This document shows, piece after piece, positions 1 through 7,383 of a DNA stretch of 12,114 nt. The DNA is from Prevotella sp. UBA6447 (GTDB lineage Bacteria > Bacteroidota > Bacteroidia > Bacteroidales > Bacteroidaceae): positions 1-12,114 of the forward strand of contig DJOD01000006.1 of the NCBI GenBank assembly GCA_002437115.1, given 5' to 3'. Within the stretch, counting starts at the first letter, position 1. The number at the start of each line of letters is the position of its first letter. Below the pieces are notes generated by a model. The model was not told the origin of the DNA and searched no databases. It saw only the letters and a program-made list of their open reading frames with translations. The translations under genes and the position numbers were made by a program.

Positions 1-1
1 C

Positions 2-1246
2 ATCGATGCCGCCATGGTGGGCCATCTTGGAGCCACCGCGTCGGCATCGATCGGCTTGGTGGAGACCACCACATGGCTCATGGGCAGCATCCTGAGTGCC
101 ACGTCGCTCGGGTTCTCGGTGCAGGTGGCCCACTTCATCGGCGCCAACGACTTCACACGCGCCCGCCAAGTGTTTCGCCACGCCCTCGTCTGCGGCGGCG
201 TGGTCAGCGTGCTGATGGCCCTTGCGGGTGTCATCGTGCACACGCCGTTGCCCTACTGGCTTGGCGGAAAGGCCGACATAGCACCCCTGTCTTCGGCCTA
301 TTTCCTCATCTTCAGTCTCACCCTGCCAGCCGTGCTCCTCTACCACCTCATGGGTGCCATGCTCAAGAGCGCGGGCGAGATGCGCGTGCCCAGCGTGCTG
401 AGCATCCTGATGTGTAGCCTCGATGTGGCGTTCAACTACCTCTTTATCTATCTGCTCAAGATGGGAGTGACGGGCGCGGCGCTCGGCACGATGTCGGCCT
501 ATGTCGTCACGGTGTTGCCCATGGCGTGGCAAGCCATCTGCAAGAACAAGATCATCGCCCTGCGCCTCGACCGCGAGCAGTTTGTGTGGAAATGGGCGTA
601 TGTGCGCAATGCCTTGAAGATCAGTCTGCCTGTGGCCGTCCAAAACATCCTCATGGGTTCGGCCCAGGTGGTGAGCACGCTCATCGTGGCGCCCCTGGGC
701 AATGTGGCCATTGCCGCCAACTCGTTTGCCATCACCGCCGAGAGCCTCTGCTACATGCCCGGCTATGGTGTGGGCGATGCTGCGTCGACGCTTGTCGGCC
801 AGACCTACGGTGCCGGGCGCCGCGACCTCTGCAAGAGTTTTGCCCATCTCACCATCGGCGTGGGCATGCTCGTCATGGCCCTCATGGGCGTGGTGATGTA
901 TGTGCTGGCACCCGAGATGATCGGTTTCCTGTCGCCCGTTGAGGCCATCCGCCAGTTGGGTGCCGAGGTGCTGCGCATCGAGGCCTTCGCCGAGCCGTTC
1001 TTTGCCGCCGCCATCGTCAGTTATGCCGTGTGTGTGGCCGCTGGCGACACGCTGCGCCCGGCCGCCATGAGCCTCTTTTCCATGTGGTGCGTGCGCCTCA
1101 CGTTGGCCTACGGCTTGGCACAGACCCACGGTTTGCAGGGTGTGTGGATAGCCATGGCCACGGAATTGACCTTCCGCGGATGCATCTTCCTTTGGCGCAT
1201 TTGGACGGGTGCTTGGTTAAAAGGCATTGGGGCGAAGGTGGCATGA
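2..1246 (+). CDS. MATE family efflux transporter, 5' end beyond the window
   Basis: Inner-membrane Na+- or H+-coupled drug/organic cation antiporter of the MATE (NorM/DinF) superfamily, by family resemblance. The frame is open to the left edge and begins mid-protein with IDAAMVGHLGA, the end of the first membrane helix in this family, so the ATG at base 14 is an internal Met and roughly 30-50 N-terminal residues are missing. About 414 residues are visible, with some eleven hydrophobic segments. The second-half signature ASTLVGQTYGAGRRD, the MATE repeat motif (V-G-Q-x-x-G-A-G), is present and mirrors the first-half segment VQVAHFIGANDFTRAR. The gene ends at TGA 1244-1246 and converges on the FKBP gene. 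Substrate cannot be told from sequence. Family call is firm; drug specificity is unknown. Confidence 0.93.
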   Translation: MDAAMVGHLGATASASIGLVETTTWLMGSILSATSLGFSVQVAHFIGANDFTRARQVFRHALVCGGVVSVLMALAGVIVHTPLPYWLGGKADIAPLSSAYFLIFSLTLPAVLLYHLMGAMLKSAGEMRVPSVLSILMCSLDVAFNYLFIYLLKMGVTGAALGTMSAYVVTVLPMAWQAICKNKIIALRLDREQFVWKWAYVRNALKISLPVAVQNILMGSAQVVSTLIVAPLGNVAIAANSFAITAESLCYMPGYGVGDAASTLVGQTYGAGRRDLCKSFAHLTIGVGMLVMALMGVVMYVLAPEMIGFLSPVEAIRQLGAEVLRIEAFAEPFFAAAIVSYAVCVAAGDTLRPAAMSLFSMWCVRLTLAYGLAQTHGLQGVWIAMATELTFRGCIFLWRIWTGAWLKGIGAKVA

Positions 1247-1289
1247 GCGTGCCACATGACACACATCTCTCCAATCCTCCAAAAACCTA

Positions 1290-1320
1290 AAGCGGCGTGC
1301 CCAAATAGGGAACGCCGCTT
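1290..1320 (-). terminator. Palindromic terminator between convergent MATE and FKBP genes
   Basis: A perfect 9 bp stem (AAGCGGCGT at 1290-1298 with ACGCCGCTT at 1312-1320) continues, after one G/A mismatch, into three C-G pairs closing an AAATA loop. Read on the minus strand the hairpin is followed by TAGGTTTTTGG, so it best fits termination of the FKBP transcript, whose stop codon is 28 bp before it. On the plus strand no T-run follows, so any effect on the MATE transcript would be weaker or factor-assisted. Confidence 0.75.
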
Positions 1321-1348
1321 GGTATGTGTGGGCTGGAATGTTTGCGAA

Positions 1349-2032
1349 TTATTCGAAGCGCCAAGGCTTTGCTTGGAAGTCGGGAACATCGGTCCCTGCG
1401 CGATAATAAGACACCAGTTGGATGTTGAACACGAGCACGGAGTGACCCGGTATGGATGAGCCGTTGCCCGTGTCGCCATAACCCAAGTCGGAGGGCACAT
1501 AGACCTCCCACTTGTCGCCGATGTGCATATGCTGCACGGCTGTGGCGAAGCCGTCGGTGAGCTTGCTGACAAGGAACTGTGCCGGGGCGGATGTCTCGGT
1601 TGTCGTGCCGCTGGTGAAGGACGATCCAAACTGGTAGCCGTCTTTGTAGGATGTCGATGGCAACAGCCGTCCTGTGTAGTGCACCCGCACCGAGTCGGTG
1701 TAAAGTGGCGAGCCGGAACCAGTGCCCTCGTTGAGGACATGCACAATGACATACTGGGTGTTGGCCGTGTGCAAGGTGTCGGGCAAGCTCCATTTCTTTA
1801 GGATTTTCCAACTGTTGTCGCCCATGGCTATACGCTGAGTCGTCTCGGAGTAGAGGTTGTTCCAGTAGTCAGTGTTGGTCTTCTCCCAATTTGGGAACTC
1901 CTCCACCTCGTCAGACTCCTCTGAACATGAGACGGGCAGGAACAGAAACGCGAAAAGCAGGAGGGGCAAGGTTACCAGAGCCTTAACCCCCACACGGGTT
2001 GCTGTTGCCAAGCTTATTGAATTTATTTTCAT
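1349..2032 (-). CDS. FKBP-type peptidyl-prolyl cis-trans isomerase lipoprotein
   Basis: Predicted envelope-anchored prolyl isomerase of 227 aa. Residues 17-35 form a hydrophobic signal ending in a lipobox (LPVSC, Cys36), followed by the acidic stretch SEESDEVEE, a pattern often linked in Bacteroidota to outer-membrane or surface lipoproteins (inference). A linker of about 55 residues precedes the FKBP domain at 93-208: VHYTGR (117-122), FGSSF (135-139), DGF (160-162), PSDLGYGDTG (180-189) and IPGHSVLVFNIQL (194-206). Compared with FKBP12 the pocket Asp37 is Gly136 and Trp59 is Phe162, so ligand binding or activity may differ. The start follows the glycyl-tRNA synthetase stop by 32 bp on the same strand, with a weak AGG upstream and no promoter motif seen, suggesting cotranscription. 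The fold assignment is secure; its clients are unknown. Confidence 0.92.
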   Translation of the reverse strand: MKINSISLATATRVGVKALVTLPLLLFAFLFLPVSCSEESDEVEEFPNWEKTNTDYWNNLYSETTQRIAMGDNSWKILKKWSLPDTLHTANTQYVIVHVLNEGTGSGSPLYTDSVRVHYTGRLLPSTSYKDGYQFGSSFTSGTTTETSAPAQFLVSKLTDGFATAVQHMHIGDKWEVYVPSDLGYGDTGNGSSIPGHSVLVFNIQLVSYYRAGTDVPDFQAKPWRFE

Positions 2033-2064
2033 GCTGCCTGTAAGAGGTTTTGTTGCTTGGCTTG

Positions 2065-3624
2065 TTAGAATTGCTTGATGGCCTCGTTGAGTTTCTTCAG
2101 CACGGATGTGATGCTCACGCGGTCCTCAATGATCTCGCGGAGCTTCTCAACGGGCACGCGCTCCTGTTCCATGGAGTCGCGGAAGCGCAGCGTGACGGTG
2201 TTGTCCTCCAGCGTCTGGCCGTCGACGGTGACGCAGAAGGGCGTTCCGATGGCATCCTGTCGGCGATAGCGCTTGCCGATGGAGTCCTTGGCCTCAATGT
2301 GTGTGGTGAAGTGGAATTTCAAGCTGTCCACGATTTCCTGTGCCTTCTCGGGCAGGCCATCTTTGTTGACCAGCGGCAATACGGCGCACTTGATGGGAGC
2401 CAGGGGCTCCGGCAGGCTGAGCACTACACGTGAGGAGCCGTTGTCAAGCTTCTCTTCCTTGTAGGCATGGCACATCACGCTGAGGAACATGCGGTCCACG
2501 CCAATAGATGTCTCCACGTCGTAAGGCACGTAGCTCTCGTTGGTGTCGGGGTCGAAGTAACGCATCTTTGTGCCCGAGAATTTCTCGTGCTGCGAGAGGT
2601 CGTAGTTGGTGCGGCTGTGTATGCCCTCCACCTCCTTGAAGCCAAACGGCATCTTGAACTCGATGTCGGTGGCAGCGTTGGCGTAGAAGGCCAGTTTCTC
2701 ATGGTCGTGGTAGCGGTAATTCTCATCGCCCATGCCTAAGGCCTCATGCCAAGCCAAGCGAGCCTTCTTCCAGTATTCGAACCATTTCATCTCTGTGCCG
2801 GGCTGGCAGAAGAACTGCATCTCCATCTGCTCGAACTCGCGCATGCGGAAAACAAATTGGCGAGCCACAATCTCATTGCGGAAAGCCTTTCCAATCTGCG
2901 CGATGCCAAAGGGCAGCTTCTGACGCGTGGTCTTTTGCACGTTGAGGAAGTTGACAAAGATGCCTTGTGCCGTCTCGGGGCGGAGATACACCTTGTTGGT
3001 GGCTCCGGCAGTTGATCCGAACTCGGTCGAGAACATCAGGTTGAACTGCCTGACATCCGTCCAGTTCTTGGTGCCGCTGATGGGATCCACGATTTCTTCA
3101 TCGAGGATAATCTGCTTCAGGGCCTCGAGGTCGGGACCCTGCATGGCAGCGGTGTATCGTGCGTGCAGCTCGTCGCGTTTCTTCTGGTGCTCCAGTACGC
3201 GGGGGTTGGTCTCGCGAAACTTAGCCTCGTCGAAGCTGTCGCCGAAACGCTTGGCGGCCTTCTTCACCTCCTTATCAATCTTCTCCTCATATTTGGCTAT
3301 CTGGTCCTCGATGAGCACGTCGGCGCGATAGCGCTTCTTGGAGTCGCGGTTGTCGATGAGGGGGTCGTTGAACGCGTCCACGTGGCCGCTGGCCTTCCAC
3401 ACCGTGGGATTCATGAAGATGGCGGCGTCGATGCCTACGATGTTGTTGTGGAGCAAGACCATCGAGTCCCACCAGTATTTTTTGATGTTGTTCTTCAGTT
3501 CCACGCCGTTAGGCCCATAGTCGTAAACAGCGGCCAAGCCATCTGGATAAATGTCTGAACTTGGGAACACGAAGCCGTATTCCTTACAGTGACTTACAAT
3601 CTTCTTGAAATTGTCTTCTGCCAT
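2065..3624 (-). CDS. glyS: Glycine--tRNA ligase, single-chain dimeric type
   Basis: Cytoplasmic class II aminoacyl-tRNA synthetase charging tRNA-Gly, 519 aa, of the homodimeric single-chain type and not the alpha/beta two-gene type. Visible class II elements: the motif 1 region with WKASGHVDAFNDP (76-88), the glycine-pocket segment LRPETAQGIF (214-223), motif 2 FRNEI...FRMREFEQMEMQFF (248-272) with its ATP-binding Arg, EVEGIHSRTNYDL (331-343), and motif 3 GVDR (375-378). Residues 408-515 are the C-terminal anticodon-binding domain (LAPIKCAVLPL; GKRYRRQDAIGTPFCVTVDG). A charged insertion at about 105-160 (KYEEKIDKEVKKAAKRFG) interrupts the catalytic domain, as is common in this type. The ATG at 3624-3622 lies about 30 nt from the predicted transcription start. 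The symbol is sometimes given as glyQS. Intact and of typical length. Confidence 0.97.
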   Translation of the reverse strand: MAEDNFKKIVSHCKEYGFVFPSSDIYPDGLAAVYDYGPNGVELKNNIKKYWWDSMVLLHNNIVGIDAAIFMNPTVWKASGHVDAFNDPLIDNRDSKKRYRADVLIEDQIAKYEEKIDKEVKKAAKRFGDSFDEAKFRETNPRVLEHQKKRDELHARYTAAMQGPDLEALKQIILDEEIVDPISGTKNWTDVRQFNLMFSTEFGSTAGATNKVYLRPETAQGIFVNFLNVQKTTRQKLPFGIAQIGKAFRNEIVARQFVFRMREFEQMEMQFFCQPGTEMKWFEYWKKARLAWHEALGMGDENYRYHDHEKLAFYANAATDIEFKMPFGFKEVEGIHSRTNYDLSQHEKFSGTKMRYFDPDTNESYVPYDVETSIGVDRMFLSVMCHAYKEEKLDNGSSRVVLSLPEPLAPIKCAVLPLVNKDGLPEKAQEIVDSLKFHFTTHIEAKDSIGKRYRRQDAIGTPFCVTVDGQTLEDNTVTLRFRDSMEQERVPVEKLREIIEDRVSITSVLKKLNEAIKQF

Positions 3625-3657
3625 TTTCTTCTATATGATGAGTTGATGTATATTTTG

Positions 3658-3665
3658 CAAAGGTA
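3658..3665 (-). promoter_or_regulatory. Predicted promoter -7 element for glyS-FKBP
   Basis: Read on the minus strand this is TACCTTTG, matching the Bacteroidota primary-sigma -7 consensus TAnnTTTG. It would start transcription around 3651-3653 and leave a leader of roughly 28 nt before the glyS ATG. No clear TTTG -33 box is visible at the usual 19-21 nt spacing; an A/T-rich tract lies further upstream (plus-strand 3700-3722), which may act as an UP-like element (inference). Confidence 0.65.
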
Positions 3666-3782
3666 CTGTTTTTCCGTTGATAACGTAGGGAGATTGACGT
3701 TAAAATAAAAGAAAAATAAAAAGACAAGGAAAATGTCGCGCAATAAATAAAGATAGCGCAGGCCTTTTTGCCGATTTTTGTG

Positions 3783-3790
3783 TACCTTTG
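3783..3790 (+). promoter_or_regulatory. Predicted promoter -7 element for parC and downstream genes
   Basis: TACCTTTG matches the Bacteroidota -7 consensus TAnnTTTG exactly. The predicted start site is about 3795-3797, leaving a leader of about 32 nt before the ATG at 3829. T-rich TTTTTG blocks at 3765-3770 and 3775-3780 lie closer than the canonical -33 spacing, so no proper -33 box is assigned. It is the only convincing promoter motif ahead of the five-gene plus-strand run. Confidence 0.68.
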
Positions 3791-3828
3791 CACGGATGAG
3801 CCCCCTTTGGCTCCACAAACCAACACTT

Positions 3829-6561
3829 ATGGACGACGACAAGACAATCAACAACGATACTCCAAAGGCTGACGATGAGCTGGCGGCCGACAACCATAGC
3901 GATTACAAGCCAGCAGACCGCTTCGACGCTTCGGCCGTGCATCACCTATCGGGCATGTACAAGAACTGGTTCCTGGACTATGCCTCCTATGTCATTTTGG
4001 AACGAGCCGTACCTCATATTGGCGACGGCTTGAAACCCGTGCAACGGCGTATCCTGCATACCATGAAGCGCATGGATGACGGGCGTTACAACAAGGTGGC
4101 CAACATCGTGGGTGAGACCATGAAATTTCATCCGCATGGTGACGCGTCCATCTACGACGCGCTTGTGCAGCTCGGACAGAAAAACCTTCTCATCGACACG
4201 CAAGGAAATTGGGGAAACATCTTCACTGGCGACTCGGCAGCAGCGCCCCGATACATTGAGGCGCGCCTCTCCAAGTTTGCCCTGGAGACTGTTTTCAACC
4301 CTAAGACCACCGAGTGGCAGCTCAGCTACGATGGCCGCAACAAGGAGCCAATCACCCTGCCTGTCAAGTACCCGCTGCTCTTGGCGCAAGGTGCCAATGG
4401 CATAGCCGTAGGCCTGTCAAGCCGAGTGTTGCCGCACAATTTCAATGAGATATGCGAGGCAGCCGTGAAATACCTCCGTGGCGAGGAGTTTCACCTCTAT
4501 CCCGACTTTCCCACCGGTGGAGCCATTGACGTGTCGAAATACAATGACGGCCAGCGGGGCGGCGTGGTGCGCATCCGGGCAAAGATAGAGAAGCTCGACA
4601 ACAAGACGCTCGTCATCCGCGAGATACCATTCAGCAAGACGGCCGACTCATTGCAAGACTCTATCACAAAGGCCATCGAAAAGGGAAAAATCAAGGCTCG
4701 CAAGGTGCTCGACCTTACTGCGCGCGAAGTGGAAATTCAGGTACAGCTCACGCCTGGAACCTCATCCGACAAGACCATTGACGCCCTTTATGCCTTCACC
4801 GACTGCGAAATTAACATCTCGCCCAACTGTTGCGTCATTGAGAACAACAAGCCTCAGTTTCTCTCCGTCAGCGAGGTACTGCGGCATAGCGTTGACAGCA
4901 CCATGGGCTTGCTGCGACGCGAGTTGCAGATTCGCCGCAATGAACTGATGGAACAACTGTTCTTCGCCTCGCTGGAGCGCATTTTCATTGAGGAGCGTAT
5001 GTACAAGGAAAAATCCTTTGAACAAGCGCCCGATCAAAAGGCCGTGCTCAAGTTTCTCGACAGAAAGTTTGAACCGTTTAAGGAAGGGCTGGTTCGCGAG
5101 ATACACGATGACGACTACCTGCGTCTGCTTGAGATTAAGATGCAGCGCATCCTCAAGTATAACAAGGAAAAGGCCGACCAGCTCATCGCCAAGATTAAAG
5201 CTGAGGTGAAGGGCATCGACCACGACCTGGCACACATGGTAGACGTTACCATAGCCTGGTACGACCACTTGCGCGAGACCTACGGAGCTGACCATCCTCG
5301 CCAAACCGAGATTCGGAGTTTCGACACCATTGAGGCTTCCAAAGTGGTGGAGGCCAACGAAAAACTCTATATCAACCGGCAGGATGGTTTTGTCGGGACA
5401 GGTCTGAAGAAAGACGAGTTCGTGTGCAATTGCTCAGACCTTGACGATATTATCATCTTCTATCGCGATGGCAAGTACAAGGTGATTCGTGTGGCTGACA
5501 AGATTTTTGTGGGCAAGAATGTCATTTGGTTACAAGTGTTCAAGAAAAATGACGCACGCACCATTTATAATGTGGTCTATCGCGATGGAAAGAAGGGACC
5601 TTTCTACATGAAGCGGTTCAACGTTACGAGTATCACGCGCGACCGCGAATACGACCTAACACGTGGCGAACCTGGGTCGCGTGTCATGTATTTCTCTCCT
5701 AATCCCAATGGAGAGGCTGAGGTTATTAAGGTTACACTCGACCCGGATACCACCAAGAAACGCCAAAACATCTTTTTGGAGAAAGATTTCTCCGAAGTGG
5801 GTATAAAAGGACGTGCAGCACGTGGCATTTTGCTCACACGCAAGAGCGTGCATCGCATCTCGCTCAAGAGCCATGGACGGTCAACGCTTGGCGGTCGCAA
5901 GGTATGGTTTGACCCTGATGTCAAGCGCATCAACTATGAGGAGCATGGTCGACTGCTGGGCGAGTTCAATGATGGAGATCGCATCCTCGTGGTGCTGGAG
6001 GGAGGTGATTTCTTCACCACCGATTTCGATTCAAACAACCACTTTCCTGACAACATACGCATCATAGAGAAGTGGCAGGCCAACAAGGTGTGGACCGCAG
6101 TGCTCTACGACGCAGACAACAATGGCTACCCTTACCTAAAGCGTTTCGTCATGGAAGACTTGCGAAAGCCGGCCAACTATATTGGCGACAACCCCGACAG
6201 TCGGCAGATTTTGCTTACCGACACACCTTATCCACGCTTGTTGGTTACCTTTGGAGGCCCCGATTCCATGCGCGCTCCGCTGGAGATTGACGCCGAGAGT
6301 TTCATTGCTGTCAAGGGTTACAAGGCCAAGGGCAAGCGCTTGGCAACCTGGCAGGTGGAGAAGGTGGAGGAGCTGGAGCCGACCCGCAAGCCCGAGCTTG
6401 CGTTGACAGGCGAGCCTGAAGCTGGCGATGTGTCCAAGGCGGATGACGAGACCGACCTGGATCCCGATGCCGGAAAGAGCCAACAGCAGGTCATCGATGA
6501 GATGACGGGGCAGCTCAACCTGTTTGCCGATATCGACGACGACCCCGACCATGCGAAATGA
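3829..6561 (+). CDS. parC: DNA topoisomerase IV subunit A (type IIA topoisomerase, GyrA/ParC family)
   Basis: DNA-cleaving subunit of a type IIA topoisomerase, 910 aa, expected to pair with a ParE not in this window and to decatenate daughter chromosomes. The breakage-reunion domain spans about 33-500: ERAVPHIGDGLKPVQRRIL (58-76), HPHGDASIYD (101-110) and catalytic Tyr142 in AAAPRYIEARLS. Residues 510-845 form a beta-pinwheel-like C-terminal domain without a canonical GyrA box (QRRGGRG), which favours ParC over GyrA; KGRAARG at 660-666 is at best a degenerate version. Ala106 occupies the quinolone-determinant Ser83 position of E. coli GyrA; Asp110 matches Asp87. The acidic tail (850-910) carries QLNLF at 895-899. 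The open frame extends up to base 3778, but the promoter -7 element lies at 3783-3790, so the ATG at 3829 is chosen. Many databases label such proteins gyrase/topo IV subunit A. Confidence 0.93.
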   Translation: MDDDKTINNDTPKADDELAADNHSDYKPADRFDASAVHHLSGMYKNWFLDYASYVILERAVPHIGDGLKPVQRRILHTMKRMDDGRYNKVANIVGETMKFHPHGDASIYDALVQLGQKNLLIDTQGNWGNIFTGDSAAAPRYIEARLSKFALETVFNPKTTEWQLSYDGRNKEPITLPVKYPLLLAQGANGIAVGLSSRVLPHNFNEICEAAVKYLRGEEFHLYPDFPTGGAIDVSKYNDGQRGGVVRIRAKIEKLDNKTLVIREIPFSKTADSLQDSITKAIEKGKIKARKVLDLTAREVEIQVQLTPGTSSDKTIDALYAFTDCEINISPNCCVIENNKPQFLSVSEVLRHSVDSTMGLLRRELQIRRNELMEQLFFASLERIFIEERMYKEKSFEQAPDQKAVLKFLDRKFEPFKEGLVREIHDDDYLRLLEIKMQRILKYNKEKADQLIAKIKAEVKGIDHDLAHMVDVTIAWYDHLRETYGADHPRQTEIRSFDTIEASKVVEANEKLYINRQDGFVGTGLKKDEFVCNCSDLDDIIIFYRDGKYKVIRVADKIFVGKNVIWLQVFKKNDARTIYNVVYRDGKKGPFYMKRFNVTSITRDREYDLTRGEPGSRVMYFSPNPNGEAEVIKVTLDPDTTKKRQNIFLEKDFSEVGIKGRAARGILLTRKSVHRISLKSHGRSTLGGRKVWFDPDVKRINYEEHGRLLGEFNDGDRILVVLEGGDFFTTDFDSNNHFPDNIRIIEKWQANKVWTAVLYDADNNGYPYLKRFVMEDLRKPANYIGDNPDSRQILLTDTPYPRLLVTFGGPDSMRAPLEIDAESFIAVKGYKAKGKRLATWQVEKVEELEPTRKPELALTGEPEAGDVSKADDETDLDPDAGKSQQQVIDEMTGQLNLFADIDDDPDHAK

Positions 6562-6586
6562 ACACGTCATAGCCACCCTGTCACCC

Positions 6587-7342
6587 ATGATGAAACGTTT
6601 GTTTTTCCTTGTTGCACTGGTAGCCTGCTCAACCCTTTCGGCTTCGGCACAGCGCCTAACAGCCTTTTCCGTAGGCCATACCAACATTCTCGACACTTAC
6701 CTCTCACAGGAAAAATTCTCGGGGACGGAGCTTGGCTTCCTCAGCCAAGGCGTGAGCATGAGGGACAGTAGCCATGTGTCGCGGGAGCTCACGCATCATG
6801 CGTCGATGGCCTTGGCTGGCACCCGTGGCAACGACCACTCCCTGCTTTCGGCTCTCTATAACTTTCGGTTTGGGTGGCACTACAACTGGTTTTTCCCCGC
6901 TCAGCGCGTTCGTCTGCGTGTAGGCGGGGTTGGAGACTTGACTGTTGGGGGTGTCTACAATTCGCGCAATTCTAACAATCCGGCCCAAGCGCGTCTCGCT
7001 TTTTCTCTGGATCCGTCGGCTTGCCTGTCGTGGGATATCAACTTGGGGCACCAGTTGTTCACATTGTCGTATGCAGCCGCCATACCCTTCATTGGACTTG
7101 CTTTCTCTCCCAACTATGGACAGAGCTATTATGAGATATTTTCTCGTGGCAACTACGACCACAATCTTGTCTTCATCTCGCCTTTCTCTGGCCCTCAACT
7201 TCATCAGATGCTTACATTCGATATGCATATTTGTCGCACCACGCTTACTGTGGGCTATATCGGCGATATCTTGCAGATGAAGGCTAACGACCTTAAGTAT
7301 CACCAATACAGCCATGGTATCCTCATAGGGTGGAAATATTAA
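6587..7342 (+). CDS. DUF3316-type exported protein, function unknown
   Basis: A 251 aa protein with a clear signal peptide (MMKRLFFLVALVACSTLSASA, probable cleavage before Gln22). I recognise the overall pattern (G-H-T-N-I-L-D-T-Y-L-S near the mature N-terminus) as the Bacteroidota DUF3316 family; no function is established to my knowledge. The mature part has alternating aromatic/hydrophobic strands, for example VRLRVGGVGDLTVGGVYNS, LFTLSYAAAIPFIGLAFS and TTLTVGYIGDILQM, and ends in the aromatic-rich HGILIGWKY, compatible with a small outer-membrane beta-barrel (inference). The frame is open further upstream to an ATG at 6524 inside parC, but only starts at 6587 or 6590 place the signal peptide at the N-terminus. 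It begins 25 bp after the parC stop and is probably cotranscribed. There is no Shine-Dalgarno sequence. Confidence 0.8.
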   Translation: MMKRLFFLVALVACSTLSASAQRLTAFSVGHTNILDTYLSQEKFSGTELGFLSQGVSMRDSSHVSRELTHHASMALAGTRGNDHSLLSALYNFRFGWHYNWFFPAQRVRLRVGGVGDLTVGGVYNSRNSNNPAQARLAFSLDPSACLSWDINLGHQLFTLSYAAAIPFIGLAFSPNYGQSYYEIFSRGNYDHNLVFISPFSGPQLHQMLTFDMHICRTTLTVGYIGDILQMKANDLKYHQYSHGILIGWKY

Positions 7343-7383
7343 ACCGTCTAATTGATGTTTCTTTGTTCCGTTACGCAATTCCC

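Noticed and set aside
1108..1811. Minus-strand open frames overlapping the FKBP gene and the MATE 3' end
   Set aside because: They are out-of-frame shadows of the FKBP gene, rich in Arg/His/Pro, and run through the terminator hairpin.
5800..5830. ParC segment KGRAARG as a GyrA box, which would make the protein a gyrase subunit
   Set aside because: It does not match QRRGGRG, and the surrounding pinwheel sequence resembles ParC-type proteins of Bacteroidota; kept as topoisomerase IV.
6524..6586. Upstream in-frame starts for the DUF3316 protein (6524 and 6551)
   Set aside because: Both lie within the end of parC and would put a polar extension before the signal peptide. The ATG at 6551 overlaps the parC stop and could in principle support translational coupling, but the signal peptide favours 6587 or 6590.
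7358..7366. TTTCTTTG as a possible promoter -7 element ahead of the S41 gene
   Set aside because: It lacks the TA of TAnnTTTG, no -33 box is visible, and the implied leader would be only about 13 nt.
7330..7383. Upstream in-frame ATG for the S41 lipoprotein
   Set aside because: It would overlap the preceding gene and put 18 residues ahead of the normal lipoprotein signal; ATG 7384 gives a standard N-terminus.
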